From Enterobacter hormaechei subsp. hoffmannii (GTDB lineage Bacteria > Pseudomonadota > Gammaproteobacteria > Enterobacterales > Enterobacteriaceae), in assembly GCF_001729745.1 (NCBI RefSeq), contig NZ_CP017186.1, positions 2,852,001 through 2,916,000 of the forward strand: DNA of 64,000 nucleotides. Direction: 5' to 3'. The notes beneath the pieces are model-generated. The model made no database searches. It was not told where the DNA came from and saw only the letters and a list, made by a program, of their open reading frames with translations. Both the position numbers and the translations under genes were made by a program. Every line of letters begins with the position of its first letter. Position 1 is the stretch's first letter. This document shows positions 39,130 through 49,315 of the stretch, piece by piece.

Positions 39130-42100
39130 ATGAATAAACAATACCAGCGGGTTTTGGTTACTACCCCACATCCTTTACTGCGGCTTGTCTGTCTGGGTCT
39201 GGTCACGTTCATCTTCACCTTATTTTCCCTTGAGCTGACTCGCTTCGGTTCGCTGCTGGCGCCATTGTGGTTCCCGACCTCCATTATGATGGTGGCGTTT
39301 TACCGCCATGCGGGAAAAATGTGGCCCGGCATCGCCCTCGCCTGCTCCTTTGGCAATATTTTTGCCTCGTGGATGCTCTTTTCATGGGAATCAATCAACT
39401 TAACCTACACGGCAATCAATATTATTGAGGCCTGTGTTGGTGCGGTGTTGCTGCGTAAGCTGCTCCCCTGGTATAACCCGCTGCAAAACCTCAACGACTG
39501 GATACGCCTTGCCCTCGGCAGCGCCCTGGTGCCGCCGCTGGTGGGCGGCATTCTGGTTCATTTTCTGGTGCCAGGCGCGGAGCCGCTGCGTAATTTTCTG
39601 TTTTGGGTACTTTCAGAAGCCATTGGCGCGCTGGCGCTTGTACCGTTAGGTCTGCTGTTTAAACCGCATTACCTGCTGCGCCACCGCAACCCGAGACTGC
39701 TGCTGGAAACGCTGGTGACCCTGGTCGTTACGCTGGTTCTTAGCTGGACGGCAATCACCTGGCTGCCGTGGCCGTTCACCTGCATCATCGTTTTGCTGAT
39801 GTGGAGCGCGGTACGCCTGCCGCGAATGGAAGCATTCCTGATTTTTTTATTCACCATCATGATGGTGTCCTTGATGATGGCGCGAAACCCGCCCTCCATG
39901 ACACCTTCAAACATGATGGTGACCTTCAACGCGCCATGGCTTCCCTTCCTGATGATGCTGCTCCCCGCCAACATTATGACGATGGTGATGTATGCCTTCC
40001 GGGCCGAGCGTAAACATATTACGGAAAGCGAAGAACGTTTTCGTAATGCGATGGAATATTCCGCCATTGGTATGGCGCTGGTGGGCATTGAGGGCCAGTG
40101 GCTTCAGGCCAACAAGGCGCTGTGCAATTTCCTCGGTTACAGTCAGTCTGAGCTTCAGTCGCTCACGTTCCAGCAGTTAACCTGGCCGGAAGATTTAAAT
40201 ACCGACCTGGAGCAGTTGCAACAGCTGATTAACGGGGAGATCAACAGCTACAGCCTCGAAAAACGCTACTACACCCGCAGCGGCGAGGTGGTGTGGGCGC
40301 TGCTGGCCGTTTCCGTTGTGCGCCATGCCGACGGTACGCCGCTCTACTTTATTGCCCAGATTGAAGACATCAACGACCTGAAACAGACCGAGTGGGTGAA
40401 TAAGCGTCTGATGGAGCGTATCACCCTCGCGAACGAAGCCGGCGGCATCGGGATCTGGGAGTGGGATCTCGAGCCGGACGTGATCAGCTGGGATAAACGG
40501 ATGTTTGAGCTGTACGAGATCCCCCCGCACATTAAACCTACCTGGCAGCTCTGGCATGCGGCCATGGTGCCTGAAGATCGTCCGCACGCCGAACAGGTAC
40601 TGCGTGAGTCACTCCAGGCCAGGGTGCCTTTCAAGCTGGAATTTCGCATTCGCGTCAAGGATGGCATTCGCCACATTCGTTCGCTGGCGAACCGGGTGCT
40701 GAACAAACAGGGCGAAGTGGAGCGGCTGTTAGGGATCAACATGGATATGACCGAGGTGAAGCAGCTGAACGAGGCGCTGTTCCAGGAAAAAGAGCGCCTG
40801 CATATCACCCTCGACTCCATCGGCGAAGCGGTGCTGTGCACCGATATCGACATGAACATCACCTTTATGAACCCGGTCGCCGAGAAGATGAGCGGCTGGT
40901 CGCAAAGCGAAGCGCTGGGTCAGCCCGTTCTGAAGGTGCTGCACATTACCTTCGGCGAGAACGGCCCGTTAATGGAAAACATCCACAGCGGCGATATGTC
41001 CCGTACCGATATCGAACAGGATGTGGTGCTTAACTGCCGGAATGGCGGCAGTTTCGACATTCATTACAGCATTACCCCGCTCAGCACCCTGGAGGGGCAC
41101 GCTATCGGCTCGGTGCTGGTGATTCAGGATGTCACCGAGTCGCGCAAAATGCTGCGCCAGTTGAGCTACAGCGCTTCCCATGACGCCCTTACCCACCTGG
41201 CGAACCGCGTCAGTTTTGAAAACCATCTTAAGCGCCTGTTGCAGACGGTACAGGAGACCCATCAGCGTCACGCGCTGGTCTTTATCGATCTTGACCGTTT
41301 TAAGGCGGTGAACGATACCGCAGGCCACGCGGCGGGCGACGCGCTCCTGCGCGAACTCTCTTCGCTGATGCTGACCATGCTGCGCTCCAGCGACGTGCTG
41401 GCGCGTCTGGGCGGCGACGAGTTTGGCCTGCTGCTGCCGGACTGCAACGTCGAAAGCGCACGCTATATTGCGGGCCGGTTGATCGACGCCATCAACAACT
41501 ATCATTTTTCCTGGGAAGGACGCCTGCACCGCATCGGCGCCAGCGCGGGGATCACATTGATTGACGACGCTAATCATCAGACAGCGGAAGTGATGTCACA
41601 GGCCGATATCGCCTGTTACGCCTCGAAAAACAGCGGGCGCGGTGTGGTCACCGTCTATGAACCCCAGCAGGAGCGGATCCACAGCACGCGCAGCATGATG
41701 TCGCTGGATGAGCAGTGGCACATGATCAAAGATAATCATCTGCTGATGATCGCCCGCAGCGTCGCCTCACCGCGCATTCCCGAGAGCAGTAGCTTCTGGC
41801 TGATTTCCCTGCGGTTGTGGACCAGCCAGGGGGAAGTGCTGGAAGAGCATGCCTTCCGCGCCGGGCTGGCGGAGCCGGAGCTGCTGCACGCCCTTGACCG
41901 ACGTATATTCAGCGAATTTTTCCGTACCTATGCCGCACAGGTGGCGGCCAAAGGGATGGGCGTCGCGCTGCCGCTCTCAGAAGCGGGTTTAGCCAGCGTC
42001 ACGCTGGTGGATGAGCTGCTCGACCTGATCACCAGAGGTCCGCTGCCGGCGCGGCTGCTGCATCTGGCGATCGCCGTTGATGTGCTGAGCAATACGGATG

Positions 42101-42459
42101 AAAACGTGCCGCAGGGTCTGCAAAAGCTTCGTCAGGCTGGCTGTCGCGTGGTGCTGACCCGGGTTGGACGCGATATGAACGTCTTCAGCCAGCTCAGCGC
42201 CAACACCGCTGATTATCTGCTGCTGGATGCAGACGTGGTGACCAACGTCCACGGCAATCTGATGGATGAGATGATGGTGACCATCATTCAGGGCCACGCC
42301 CAGCGTCTGGGCATAAAAACCATTGCCGGGCCATGCCATCAGTCGATCATGATGAATACACTGTCGGGCATCGGCATTGACTTTATTTACGGCGACACTA
42401 TCGGGGAAGCGCAGCCGCTCGATCTACTGCTGAATACCAGCTATTTCGCCATCAACTGA
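39130..42459 (+). CDS. dgcE: Membrane diguanylate cyclase DgcE (YegE)
   Basis: 1109 aa (1105 in E. coli). Makes cyclic di-GMP, which in E. coli feeds the curli/biofilm switch at the onset of stationary phase. Domain order: a MASE1-type membrane sensor (about 1-290, eight or more helices), PAS domains (about 300-425, 430-550 and 560-680), GGDEF domain (about 690-850) with the intact active-site GGDEF at residues 761-765, and a C-terminal EAL-like domain that lacks the EAL signature and is probably inactive. The end overlaps the end of alkA on the other strand by 36 bp. Confidence 0.95.
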   Translation: MNKQYQRVLVTTPHPLLRLVCLGLVTFIFTLFSLELTRFGSLLAPLWFPTSIMMVAFYRHAGKMWPGIALACSFGNIFASWMLFSWESINLTYTAINIIEACVGAVLLRKLLPWYNPLQNLNDWIRLALGSALVPPLVGGILVHFLVPGAEPLRNFLFWVLSEAIGALALVPLGLLFKPHYLLRHRNPRLLLETLVTLVVTLVLSWTAITWLPWPFTCIIVLLMWSAVRLPRMEAFLIFLFTIMMVSLMMARNPPSMTPSNMMVTFNAPWLPFLMMLLPANIMTMVMYAFRAERKHITESEERFRNAMEYSAIGMALVGIEGQWLQANKALCNFLGYSQSELQSLTFQQLTWPEDLNTDLEQLQQLINGEINSYSLEKRYYTRSGEVVWALLAVSVVRHADGTPLYFIAQIEDINDLKQTEWVNKRLMERITLANEAGGIGIWEWDLEPDVISWDKRMFELYEIPPHIKPTWQLWHAAMVPEDRPHAEQVLRESLQARVPFKLEFRIRVKDGIRHIRSLANRVLNKQGEVERLLGINMDMTEVKQLNEALFQEKERLHITLDSIGEAVLCTDIDMNITFMNPVAEKMSGWSQSEALGQPVLKVLHITFGENGPLMENIHSGDMSRTDIEQDVVLNCRNGGSFDIHYSITPLSTLEGHAIGSVLVIQDVTESRKMLRQLSYSASHDALTHLANRVSFENHLKRLLQTVQETHQRHALVFIDLDRFKAVNDTAGHAAGDALLRELSSLMLTMLRSSDVLARLGGDEFGLLLPDCNVESARYIAGRLIDAINNYHFSWEGRLHRIGASAGITLIDDANHQTAEVMSQADIACYASKNSGRGVVTVYEPQQERIHSTRSMMSLDEQWHMIKDNHLLMIARSVASPRIPESSSFWLISLRLWTSQGEVLEEHAFRAGLAEPELLHALDRRIFSEFFRTYAAQVAAKGMGVALPLSEAGLASVTLVDELLDLITRGPLPARLLHLAIAVDVLSNTDENVPQGLQKLRQAGCRVVLTRVGRDMNVFSQLSANTADYLLLDADVVTNVHGNLMDEMMVTIIQGHAQRLGIKTIAGPCHQSIMMNTLSGIGIDFIYGDTIGEAQPLDLLLNTSYFAIN

Positions 42460-43296
42460 CGGCGACCAGCCGTTGGTGTACCAGATATGTAACAGCGCAT
42501 ACGAGCGCCACGGCTGCCAGCGCTCGGCATAGCGACGGATCTGCGCGGGCGTCATACCGGCAAAGCGCTGTTTAATGAGATAATCATCCGGCAGGAAAAC
42601 ATCCTTCGCCTGCCAGCCGCGCAAGGCCAGATAATTAGCGGTCCAGCGCCCGATGCCGGGGCGCTGCTGTAGCGCCTTCATCCCGGCCTCGACGTTCGCA
42701 GGCGGGAACAGCGGGAATTCACCGTCCACCACCGACTGCGCCAGATGAATCAACGACTCCGCACGCTTGAGCGGCATCCCAAGGGCTTTCAACGCCAGCG
42801 GATCCACCGCGGCCAGTACCTCTGGCGGAGGAAAACAGAGGTAGCCCGGCGCGTCCTGGATGGGTTCACCGCACAGCGCCACCACTCTTGACGCCAGTTT
42901 TGCCGCCATCGCCACGCTCACCAGTTGCCCGAGAATGGCGCGCACGCCCTGCTCGTAGGCATCCATCGCGCCCGGCAAACGTAACCCCGGCCGCGCCGCG
43001 CCGAGATCGCCCAGGGTCTGCGCAATTCTTAGCGGGTCGCAATCAAGATCGAACAGGCGGGCAATGCGGTCCAGGCAAATATCCGCCACCGGGATCAGGC
43101 CAGGGCTGAGCGACACCGCCAGCGTATGGGTTGCGCTGTCTGGCGTAACCCGTAAAACGCCCTGGTGCCCCGCATAGCCAAAACTGCGTTCGTAGTAATC
43201 CTCCGTAACGGTCTCAACCCCTGTGACCGCACGCGCGGCAAGAAAGCCAAACATCCACTGCCAGTCGTAGGGCGGTTGCCAGTTCAGGGTGTACAT
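42424..43296 (-). CDS. alkA: DNA-3-methyladenine glycosylase II AlkA
   Basis: 290 aa (282 in E. coli). Base-excision repair enzyme that removes N3-alkylated purines and other lesions. The helix-hairpin-helix RPGIGRWTANYLALRG precedes the catalytic aspartate of the GPD motif in FLPDDYLIKQ (about residue 238). I set the start at ATG 43296 (MYTLNWQPPYDW) because it follows a strong AAAGGAGA site and matches E. coli; the frame stays open for 29 more codons. The extra C-terminal residues extend into dgcE. Divergent from yegD with 130 bp between. Confidence 0.95.
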   Translation of the reverse strand: MYTLNWQPPYDWQWMFGFLAARAVTGVETVTEDYYERSFGYAGHQGVLRVTPDSATHTLAVSLSPGLIPVADICLDRIARLFDLDCDPLRIAQTLGDLGAARPGLRLPGAMDAYEQGVRAILGQLVSVAMAAKLASRVVALCGEPIQDAPGYLCFPPPEVLAAVDPLALKALGMPLKRAESLIHLAQSVVDGEFPLFPPANVEAGMKALQQRPGIGRWTANYLALRGWQAKDVFLPDDYLIKQRFAGMTPAQIRRYAERWQPWRSYALLHIWYTNGWSPSVDGEIAGIQQ

Positions 43297-43426
43297 CGTC
43301 TCTCCTTTTGTATTTACCTCAGCATAAACCGAAAGATCGCGTTGCGCCTTGCTTTCATATTCCTGTTGTCGCCTGGCAGACATTTCGCTAAAGTCTCGCC
43401 CCTTCTCACCGGCATGGGGATTTATT

Positions 43427-44779
43427 GTGTTTATTGGATTCGACTACGGCACCGCAAACTGCTCGGTTGCGATAATGCAAAACGGACAACCGCAGCTCCT
43501 GAAAATGGAAAACGGCAGTACGCTGTTGCCGTCAATGCTCTGTGCGCCCACGCGTGAAGCGGTGAGCGAGTGGCTGTTCCGCCATCATCAGGTTCCGGCC
43601 ACGGCGGCGGAAACCCAGGCGCTGCTGCGCCGTGCGGTCAGCTTTAACCGCGAGGAAGATATCGACGTTACCCCTTCCAGCGTGCAGTTCGGCCTCTCTT
43701 CCCTCGGGCAGTACATTGAAGACCCGGAAGAGGTCTACTTCGTTAAATCGCCGAAATCCTTCCTCGGCGCCAGCGGCCTGAAGCCACAGCAGGTGGCGAT
43801 GTTTGAAGATCTGGTCTGCGCGATGATGCTGCACATCCGCAATCAGGCGCAATCCCAGGTGCCGGATGCCATCACCCAGGCGGTGATTGGCCGTCCGATC
43901 AACTTCCAGGGGCTGGGCGGCGACGAAGCCAACCAGCAGGCGCAGGGGATCCTTGAGCGTGCAGCGCACCGGGCTGGCTTCCGTGACGTGGTGTTCCAGT
44001 ATGAGCCGGTTGCGGCGGGACTGGATTTTGAAGCCACGCTGACGGAAGAGAAACGGGTGCTGGTGGTGGACATCGGCGGTGGTACGACGGACTGTTCATT
44101 ACTGCTGATGGGTCCGCAGTGGCATCATCGTCGCGATCGTGAAAACAGCCTGCTGGGACACAGCGGCTGCCGCGTGGGCGGTAACGATCTGGATATCGCC
44201 CTGGCATTCAAGAGCCTGATGCCGCTGCTCGGCATGGGCGGTCAAACCGAGAAAGGCATCGCCCTGCCGATCCTGCCATGGTGGAATGCGATTGCCATCA
44301 ACGACGTCCCTGCCCAGAGTGATTTTTACAGCACCGCGAATGGGCGTTTCCTTAACGATCTGGTGCGTGATGCGCAGGATGCAGAGAAGGTCGCGCTGCT
44401 GTATAAGGTGTGGCGTCAGCGTCTGAGCTACCGGGTGGTGCGCACCGCCGAAGAGAGCAAAATCGCCCTTTCCGATCGTCCTGAGCATGCGGTTACGCTA
44501 CCGTTTATCAGGGACGATCTGGCTACGGCTATCACCCAGGAAGGGCTGGAAATGGCGCTGGCTCAGCCGCTACAGCGTATTCTGGAGCAGGTGCAGCTGG
44601 CGCTTGAGAATGGCAAAGAGAAACCGGACGTGATTTACCTGACCGGCGGTAGCGCCCGTTCACCGCTGATCAAGAAAGCGCTGGCGGAACAGCTGCCGGG
44701 GATCCCGATTGCCGGCGGCGATGACTTTGGCTCCGTTACGGCAGGACTGGCCCGCTGGGCGCAGGTGGTGTTTAGCTAA
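43427..44779 (+). CDS. yegD: Hsp70-family chaperone-like protein YegD
   Basis: 450 aa, exactly the E. coli length when started at GTG 43427 ([15 protein letters not shown]). It has the actin/Hsp70 ATPase fold: phosphate 1 motif [14 protein letters not shown], phosphate 2 motif [19 protein letters not shown] and the adenosine motif [10 protein letters not shown]. It is shorter than DnaK and lacks a normal substrate-binding domain, so its clients are unknown. In-frame sequence upstream to 43349 is not family-like. It ends 9 bp before a REP pair. Confidence 0.95.
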   Translation: MFIGFDYGTANCSVAIMQNGQPQLLKMENGSTLLPSMLCAPTREAVSEWLFRHHQVPATAAETQALLRRAVSFNREEDIDVTPSSVQFGLSSLGQYIEDPEEVYFVKSPKSFLGASGLKPQQVAMFEDLVCAMMLHIRNQAQSQVPDAITQAVIGRPINFQGLGGDEANQQAQGILERAAHRAGFRDVVFQYEPVAAGLDFEATLTEEKRVLVVDIGGGTTDCSLLLMGPQWHHRRDRENSLLGHSGCRVGGNDLDIALAFKSLMPLLGMGGQTEKGIALPILPWWNAIAINDVPAQSDFYSTANGRFLNDLVRDAQDAEKVALLYKVWRQRLSYRVVRTAEESKIALSDRPEHAVTLPFIRDDLATAITQEGLEMALAQPLQRILEQVQLALENGKEKPDVIYLTGGSARSPLIKKALAEQLPGIPIAGGDDFGSVTAGLARWAQVVFS

Positions 44780-44788
44780 TGGGGTTGT

Positions 44789-44866
44789 GCCGGGTGGCGG
44801 CTTCGCCTTACCCGGCCTACGGTTCGAGGATCTTGTAGGCCGGGTAAGGCGAAGCCGCCACCCGGC
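44789..44866. repeat. Inverted REP pair (BIME-like) after yegD
   Basis: Two inverted REP units (44789-44820 and 44835-44866) of the GCCGGGTGGCGGCTTCGCC type with a 14-bp spacer. Nearly the same unit as at 35513-35588. It lies between yegD and the mdtA control region. Confidence 0.9.
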
Positions 44867-44909
44867 GAAACAACGCACCACACTCAGACCATTCCTGACA
44901 GTCTTCCAT

Positions 44910-44927
44910 ATTTCCTCCATTTTTCCG
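44910..44927 (+). promoter_or_regulatory. Candidate BaeR box upstream of mdtA
   Basis: ATTTCCTCCATTTTTCCG shares the CTCCAT core and T-rich flanks with the E. coli BaeR consensus (TTTTTCTCCATNATTGGC as I recall it). It lies 63 bp upstream of mdtA, where BaeR binds in E. coli. The match is partial (about 11 of 17) and by eye. Confidence 0.45.
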
Positions 44928-44990
44928 CTGTGTTACCTGACTAAACTAGTATCATTCCCCGAAAGTGTTTCAGGACGAGAACGTATAACG

Positions 44991-46193
44991 ATGAAAGGCA
45001 GTAACAAATCCCGCTGGGCAATCGCCGTTGGTCTGATTGTGGTGGTCCTGGCCGCCGCCTGGTACTGGCACAACCAGTCCGCGAACTCCACGGCACCTGC
45101 TGGCGCCAATAGCCCCTCACAACGTCCAACGGGCGGCGGGCGCCACGGTATGCGCGGCGCGGCGCTGGCACCGGTACAGGCGGCAACGGCGGTGAATAAA
45201 GCGGTGCCTCGTTATCTCTCCGGGCTGGGAACCATTACCGCCGCCAACACCGTGACGGTACGTAGCCGCGTAGACGGTCAGCTGATGGCCATCCACTTCC
45301 AGGAAGGCCAGCAGGTGAAAGCCGGCGATCTGCTGGCGGAAATCGACCCAAGCCAGTTTAAGGTGGCCCTGGCGCAGGCGCAGGGGCAGCTCGCGAAAGA
45401 CAAAGCCACCCTCGCCAATGCCCGCCGCGATTTAGCCCGCTATCAGCAGCTGGTAAAAACCAACCTCGTGTCGCGCCAGGAGCTGGATACCCAGCAGTCT
45501 CTGGTCAGTGAATCTCAGGGCACCATCAAGGCCGACGAAGCCGCGGTCGCCAGCGCCCAGCTCCAGCTCGACTGGAGCCGGATCACCGCGCCGATTGACG
45601 GCCGCGTGGGCCTGAAACAGGTTGATATCGGCAACCAAATCTCCAGCGGCGACACCACGGGCATCGTGGTGATCACCCAGACGCACCCTATCGATCTCGT
45701 CTTTACCCTGCCGGAAAGCGACATTGCGACGGTGGTACAGGCGCAGAAGGCCGGAAAAGCGCTGGTGGTTGAAGCCTGGGATCGCACCAACAAGCAGAAG
45801 CTGAGCGAAGGTTTGCTACTTAGCCTGGATAACCAGATCGATACCACCACCGGCACCATCAAGCTTAAAGCACGCTTCAACAATCAGGACGATGCCCTGT
45901 TCCCGAATCAGTTCGTCAATGCGCGAATGCTGGTCGCGACCGAAGAAAACGCCGTGGTTATCCCGACGGCGGCCCTGCAAATGGGCAGTGAAGGCAACTT
46001 TGTCTGGGTGCTGAACAGCGAAAACAAGGTCAGCAAACATCTGGTGAAAACCGGGATCCAGGACAGTCAGACGGTGGTGATCAGTGCCGGGCTGTCCGCT
46101 GGCGACCGCGTCGTGACCGACGGTATTGACCGTCTGACCGAAGGGGCGCAGGTCGAGGTGGTGGAAGCGCAGAATACAGGAGCAAAAGCCTGA
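44991..46193 (+). CDS. mdtA: Membrane fusion protein MdtA of the MdtABC efflux system
   Basis: 400 aa (415 in E. coli). Periplasmic adaptor joining the MdtBC pump to TolC. N-terminal anchor (about residues 10-26), biotinyl-lipoyl-like half motifs around [32 protein letters not shown] (about 83-114), an alpha-helical hairpin (about 118-170, [21 protein letters not shown]) and beta-barrel domain. I use ATG 44991 (MKGSNKSRW); the longer open frame runs into the REP repeat. It overlaps mdtB by 1 bp (TGATG). Confidence 0.96.
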   Translation: MKGSNKSRWAIAVGLIVVVLAAAWYWHNQSANSTAPAGANSPSQRPTGGGRHGMRGAALAPVQAATAVNKAVPRYLSGLGTITAANTVTVRSRVDGQLMAIHFQEGQQVKAGDLLAEIDPSQFKVALAQAQGQLAKDKATLANARRDLARYQQLVKTNLVSRQELDTQQSLVSESQGTIKADEAAVASAQLQLDWSRITAPIDGRVGLKQVDIGNQISSGDTTGIVVITQTHPIDLVFTLPESDIATVVQAQKAGKALVVEAWDRTNKQKLSEGLLLSLDNQIDTTTGTIKLKARFNNQDDALFPNQFVNARMLVATEENAVVIPTAALQMGSEGNFVWVLNSENKVSKHLVKTGIQDSQTVVISAGLSAGDRVVTDGIDRLTEGAQVEVVEAQNTGAKA

Positions 46194-49100
46194 TGCAGGT
46201 GATGCCGCCGAGCTCTACAGGTGGGCCATCACGCCTGTTTATCTTACGTCCGGTTGCGACGACCCTGTTGATGGTGGCGATCCTGCTGGCCGGGATCATT
46301 GGCTACCGTTTTCTGCCCGTGTCGGCGCTGCCGGAAGTGGACTACCCGACCATTCAGGTTGTCACCCTCTATCCGGGCGCCAGTCCGGATGTGGTGACGT
46401 CCGCCATCACCGCCCCGCTGGAGCGTCAGTTTGGCCAGATGTCTGGCCTGAAGCAGATGTCCTCCCAGAGCTCCGGCGGCGCCTCGGTCGTCACGCTTCA
46501 GTTCCAGCTCACGCTGTCGCTGGACGTCGCCGAGCAGGAGGTGCAGGCCGCGATTAACGCCGCCACTAACCTGCTGCCGTCTGACCTGCCGAATCCACCG
46601 GTTTACAGCAAGGTCAACCCGGCGGATCCACCGATCATGACGCTTGCCGTCACCTCCTCCGCCATGCCGATGACGCAGGTGGAAGACATGGTTGAAACCC
46701 GCGTGGCGCAGAAGATTTCGCAGGTGACCGGCGTGGGACTGGTGACGCTGGCGGGCGGTCAACGCCCCGCTGTGCGCGTTAAGCTCAATGCCCAGGCTAT
46801 TGCCGCGCTGGGGTTAACCAGCGAAACCATTCGCACCGCCATCAGCAGCGCCAACGTTAACTCAGCGAAGGGCTCGCTCGACGGCCCAACCCGAGCGGTT
46901 ACGCTCTCCGCCAACGACCAGATGCAGTCCGCCGATGAATACCGCCAGCTGATTGTGGCCTATCAAAACGGCGCGCCGATCCGCCTCGGCGACGTGGCAA
47001 CCGTCGAACAAGGCGCGGAAAACAGCTGGCTCGGGGCGTGGGCCAATAAGCAGCAGGCGATTGTCATGAACGTTCAGCGCCAGCCGGGCGCGAACATTAT
47101 TGATACCGCCGACAGCATTCGCACCATGCTGCCGCAGCTGGTGGAAAGCCTGCCAAAATCGGTGAGCGTGAAAGTGCTTTCTGACCGCACCACGAATATT
47201 CGCGCCTCGGTGTCAGACACCCAGTTCGAGCTGATGCTGGCGATTGCGCTGGTGGTGATGATCATCTACCTGTTCCTGCGCAACGTTCCGGCAACCATCA
47301 TTCCCGCCGTCGCCGTGCCGCTCTCGCTGGTCGGGACGTTTGCGGTGATGGTGTTCCTCGACTTTTCGATTAATAACCTGACGCTGATGGCGCTCACCAT
47401 CGCCACCGGGTTCGTGGTGGACGATGCCATCGTGGTCATCGAGAACATCTCGCGCTATATCGAAAAAGGTGAAAAGCCCTTAGCCGCCGCGCTGAAGGGC
47501 GCAGGAGAAATTGGCTTTACCATCATCTCGCTCACCTTCTCGCTGATTGCGGTGCTGATCCCGCTGCTGTTTATGGGCGATATCGTCGGGCGGCTGTTCC
47601 GCGAGTTTGCCGTGACGCTGGCGGTCGCCATTCTGATCTCTGCCGTGGTGTCGCTGACGCTGACGCCGATGATGTGCGCCCGCATGCTGAGCCACGAATC
47701 TTTGCGCAAGCAAAACCGCTTCTCGCGCGCCTCCGAGCGGATGTTCGAGCGCATTATCGCCGCCTACGGCCGCGTGCTGGCGAAAGTCCTGAATCATCCC
47801 TGGGCGACGCTCGGCGTGGCGCTCGGCACCCTGGCGCTCAGCGTGATGCTGTGGATTTTCATTCCGAAAGGCTTCTTCCCGATTCAGGACAACGGCATTA
47901 TTCAGGGCACGCTTCAGGCGCCGCAGACGGTCTCCTTCGCCAACATGGCGCAGCGCCAGCAGCAGGTGTCTGAGATCATCATGAAAGATCCGGCGGTGGA
48001 AAGCCTGACTGCCTACGTGGGCGTGGACGGCACCAACCCGTCGCTCAACAGCGCGCGCCTGCAAATTAACCTTAAACCGCTCGATGACCGCGACGATCGC
48101 GTCAACGCGGTAATTGAGCGACTGCAAAGCGCGGTTGCGCGCGTGCCGGGCATTGAGCTGTATCTGCAACCGATCCAGGATTTAACCATTGATACGCAGG
48201 TGAGCCGCACGCAGTACCAGTTTACGCTCCAGGCCACCTCGCTTGATGCACTCAGCACCTGGGTGCCGCAGCTGGTGGATAAGCTGAAAGCACTGCCGCA
48301 GGTTTCTGACGTCAGCAGCGACTGGCAGGATAAAGGGCTGGCGGCGTACGTGAACGTCAACCGCGACACCGCCAGCCGTCTGGGCATTACCATGTCCGAC
48401 GTGGATAACGCCCTGTATAACGCCTTTGGTCAGCGACTGATCTCCACCATTTACACCCAGGCCAACCAGTATCGCGTGGTGCTGGAACATAACACCGAGA
48501 ACACGCCCGGGCTTGCCGCGCTGGACTCGATACGCCTGACCAGCAAAGACGGCGGGATTGTGCCGCTCAGCGCCATTGCCAGCGTGGAAGAGCGCCACAC
48601 CCCGCTGTCGATTAACCATCTCGATCAGTTCCCGTCCACCACCATTTCGTTCAACGTGCCGGATGGGTATTCGCTGGGCGAAGCGGTGGAGGCCATTCTG
48701 GGCGCGGAGAAAGAACTCAGCTTCCCGTCCGATATTCAGACCCAGTTCCAGGGCAGTACGCTGGCGTTCCAGGCCGCGCTGGGCAGCACCGTCTGGCTGA
48801 TTGTCGCGGCGGTGGTGGCGATGTATATCGTGCTTGGCGTGCTGTATGAGAGTTTCATCCACCCGATCACCATCCTCTCCACCCTGCCGACGGCGGGCGT
48901 GGGGGCGCTGCTGGCGCTGATGCTGGCGGGGAGCGAACTGGACGTGATTGCGATAATTGGCATCATCCTGCTTATCGGCATCGTGAAGAAAAACGCCATC
49001 ATGATGATCGACTTTGCGTTGGCCGCCGAGCGCGAGCAGGGTATGGCGCCGCGCGAGGCCATTTACCAGGCCTGTCTGCTGCGTTTTCGCCCGATCCTGA

Positions 49101-49315
49101 TGACCACCCTCGCCGCCCTGTTGGGCGCCCTGCCGCTGATGCTAAGCACCGGCGTGGGGGCCGAACTGCGCCGTCCGCTGGGCATCGGCATGGTCGGCGG
49201 TCTGCTCGTGAGCCAGGTGCTGACGCTGTTTACCACGCCGGTTATCTACCTGCTGTTTGACCGTTTGGCCCTGTGGACAAAAAGCCGCTTCCCGAAACGT
49301 GAAGAGGAGGCGTAA
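46193..49315 (+). CDS. mdtB: RND multidrug efflux pump subunit MdtB
   Basis: 1040 aa, E. coli length. Inner-membrane proton/drug antiporter subunit; two MdtB and one MdtC are reported to form the trimer, expelling bile salts, novobiocin and similar compounds. It has 12 membrane helices; helix 4 carries the proton-relay aspartates in [13 protein letters not shown] (about 405-415), and the two large periplasmic loops hold the pore and docking domains. Start ATG overlaps the mdtA stop; mdtC begins at the base after its stop. Confidence 0.97.
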   Translation: MQVMPPSSTGGPSRLFILRPVATTLLMVAILLAGIIGYRFLPVSALPEVDYPTIQVVTLYPGASPDVVTSAITAPLERQFGQMSGLKQMSSQSSGGASVVTLQFQLTLSLDVAEQEVQAAINAATNLLPSDLPNPPVYSKVNPADPPIMTLAVTSSAMPMTQVEDMVETRVAQKISQVTGVGLVTLAGGQRPAVRVKLNAQAIAALGLTSETIRTAISSANVNSAKGSLDGPTRAVTLSANDQMQSADEYRQLIVAYQNGAPIRLGDVATVEQGAENSWLGAWANKQQAIVMNVQRQPGANIIDTADSIRTMLPQLVESLPKSVSVKVLSDRTTNIRASVSDTQFELMLAIALVVMIIYLFLRNVPATIIPAVAVPLSLVGTFAVMVFLDFSINNLTLMALTIATGFVVDDAIVVIENISRYIEKGEKPLAAALKGAGEIGFTIISLTFSLIAVLIPLLFMGDIVGRLFREFAVTLAVAILISAVVSLTLTPMMCARMLSHESLRKQNRFSRASERMFERIIAAYGRVLAKVLNHPWATLGVALGTLALSVMLWIFIPKGFFPIQDNGIIQGTLQAPQTVSFANMAQRQQQVSEIIMKDPAVESLTAYVGVDGTNPSLNSARLQINLKPLDDRDDRVNAVIERLQSAVARVPGIELYLQPIQDLTIDTQVSRTQYQFTLQATSLDALSTWVPQLVDKLKALPQVSDVSSDWQDKGLAAYVNVNRDTASRLGITMSDVDNALYNAFGQRLISTIYTQANQYRVVLEHNTENTPGLAALDSIRLTSKDGGIVPLSAIASVEERHTPLSINHLDQFPSTTISFNVPDGYSLGEAVEAILGAEKELSFPSDIQTQFQGSTLAFQAALGSTVWLIVAAVVAMYIVLGVLYESFIHPITILSTLPTAGVGALLALMLAGSELDVIAIIGIILLIGIVKKNAIMMIDFALAAEREQGMAPREAIYQACLLRFRPILMTTLAALLGALPLMLSTGVGAELRRPLGIGMVGGLLVSQVLTLFTTPVIYLLFDRLALWTKSRFPKREEEA

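Noticed and set aside
44709-44990. N-terminal extension of MdtA
   Set aside because: It would run through the end of yegD, the REP pair and the mdtA control region. ATG 44991 matches the family.
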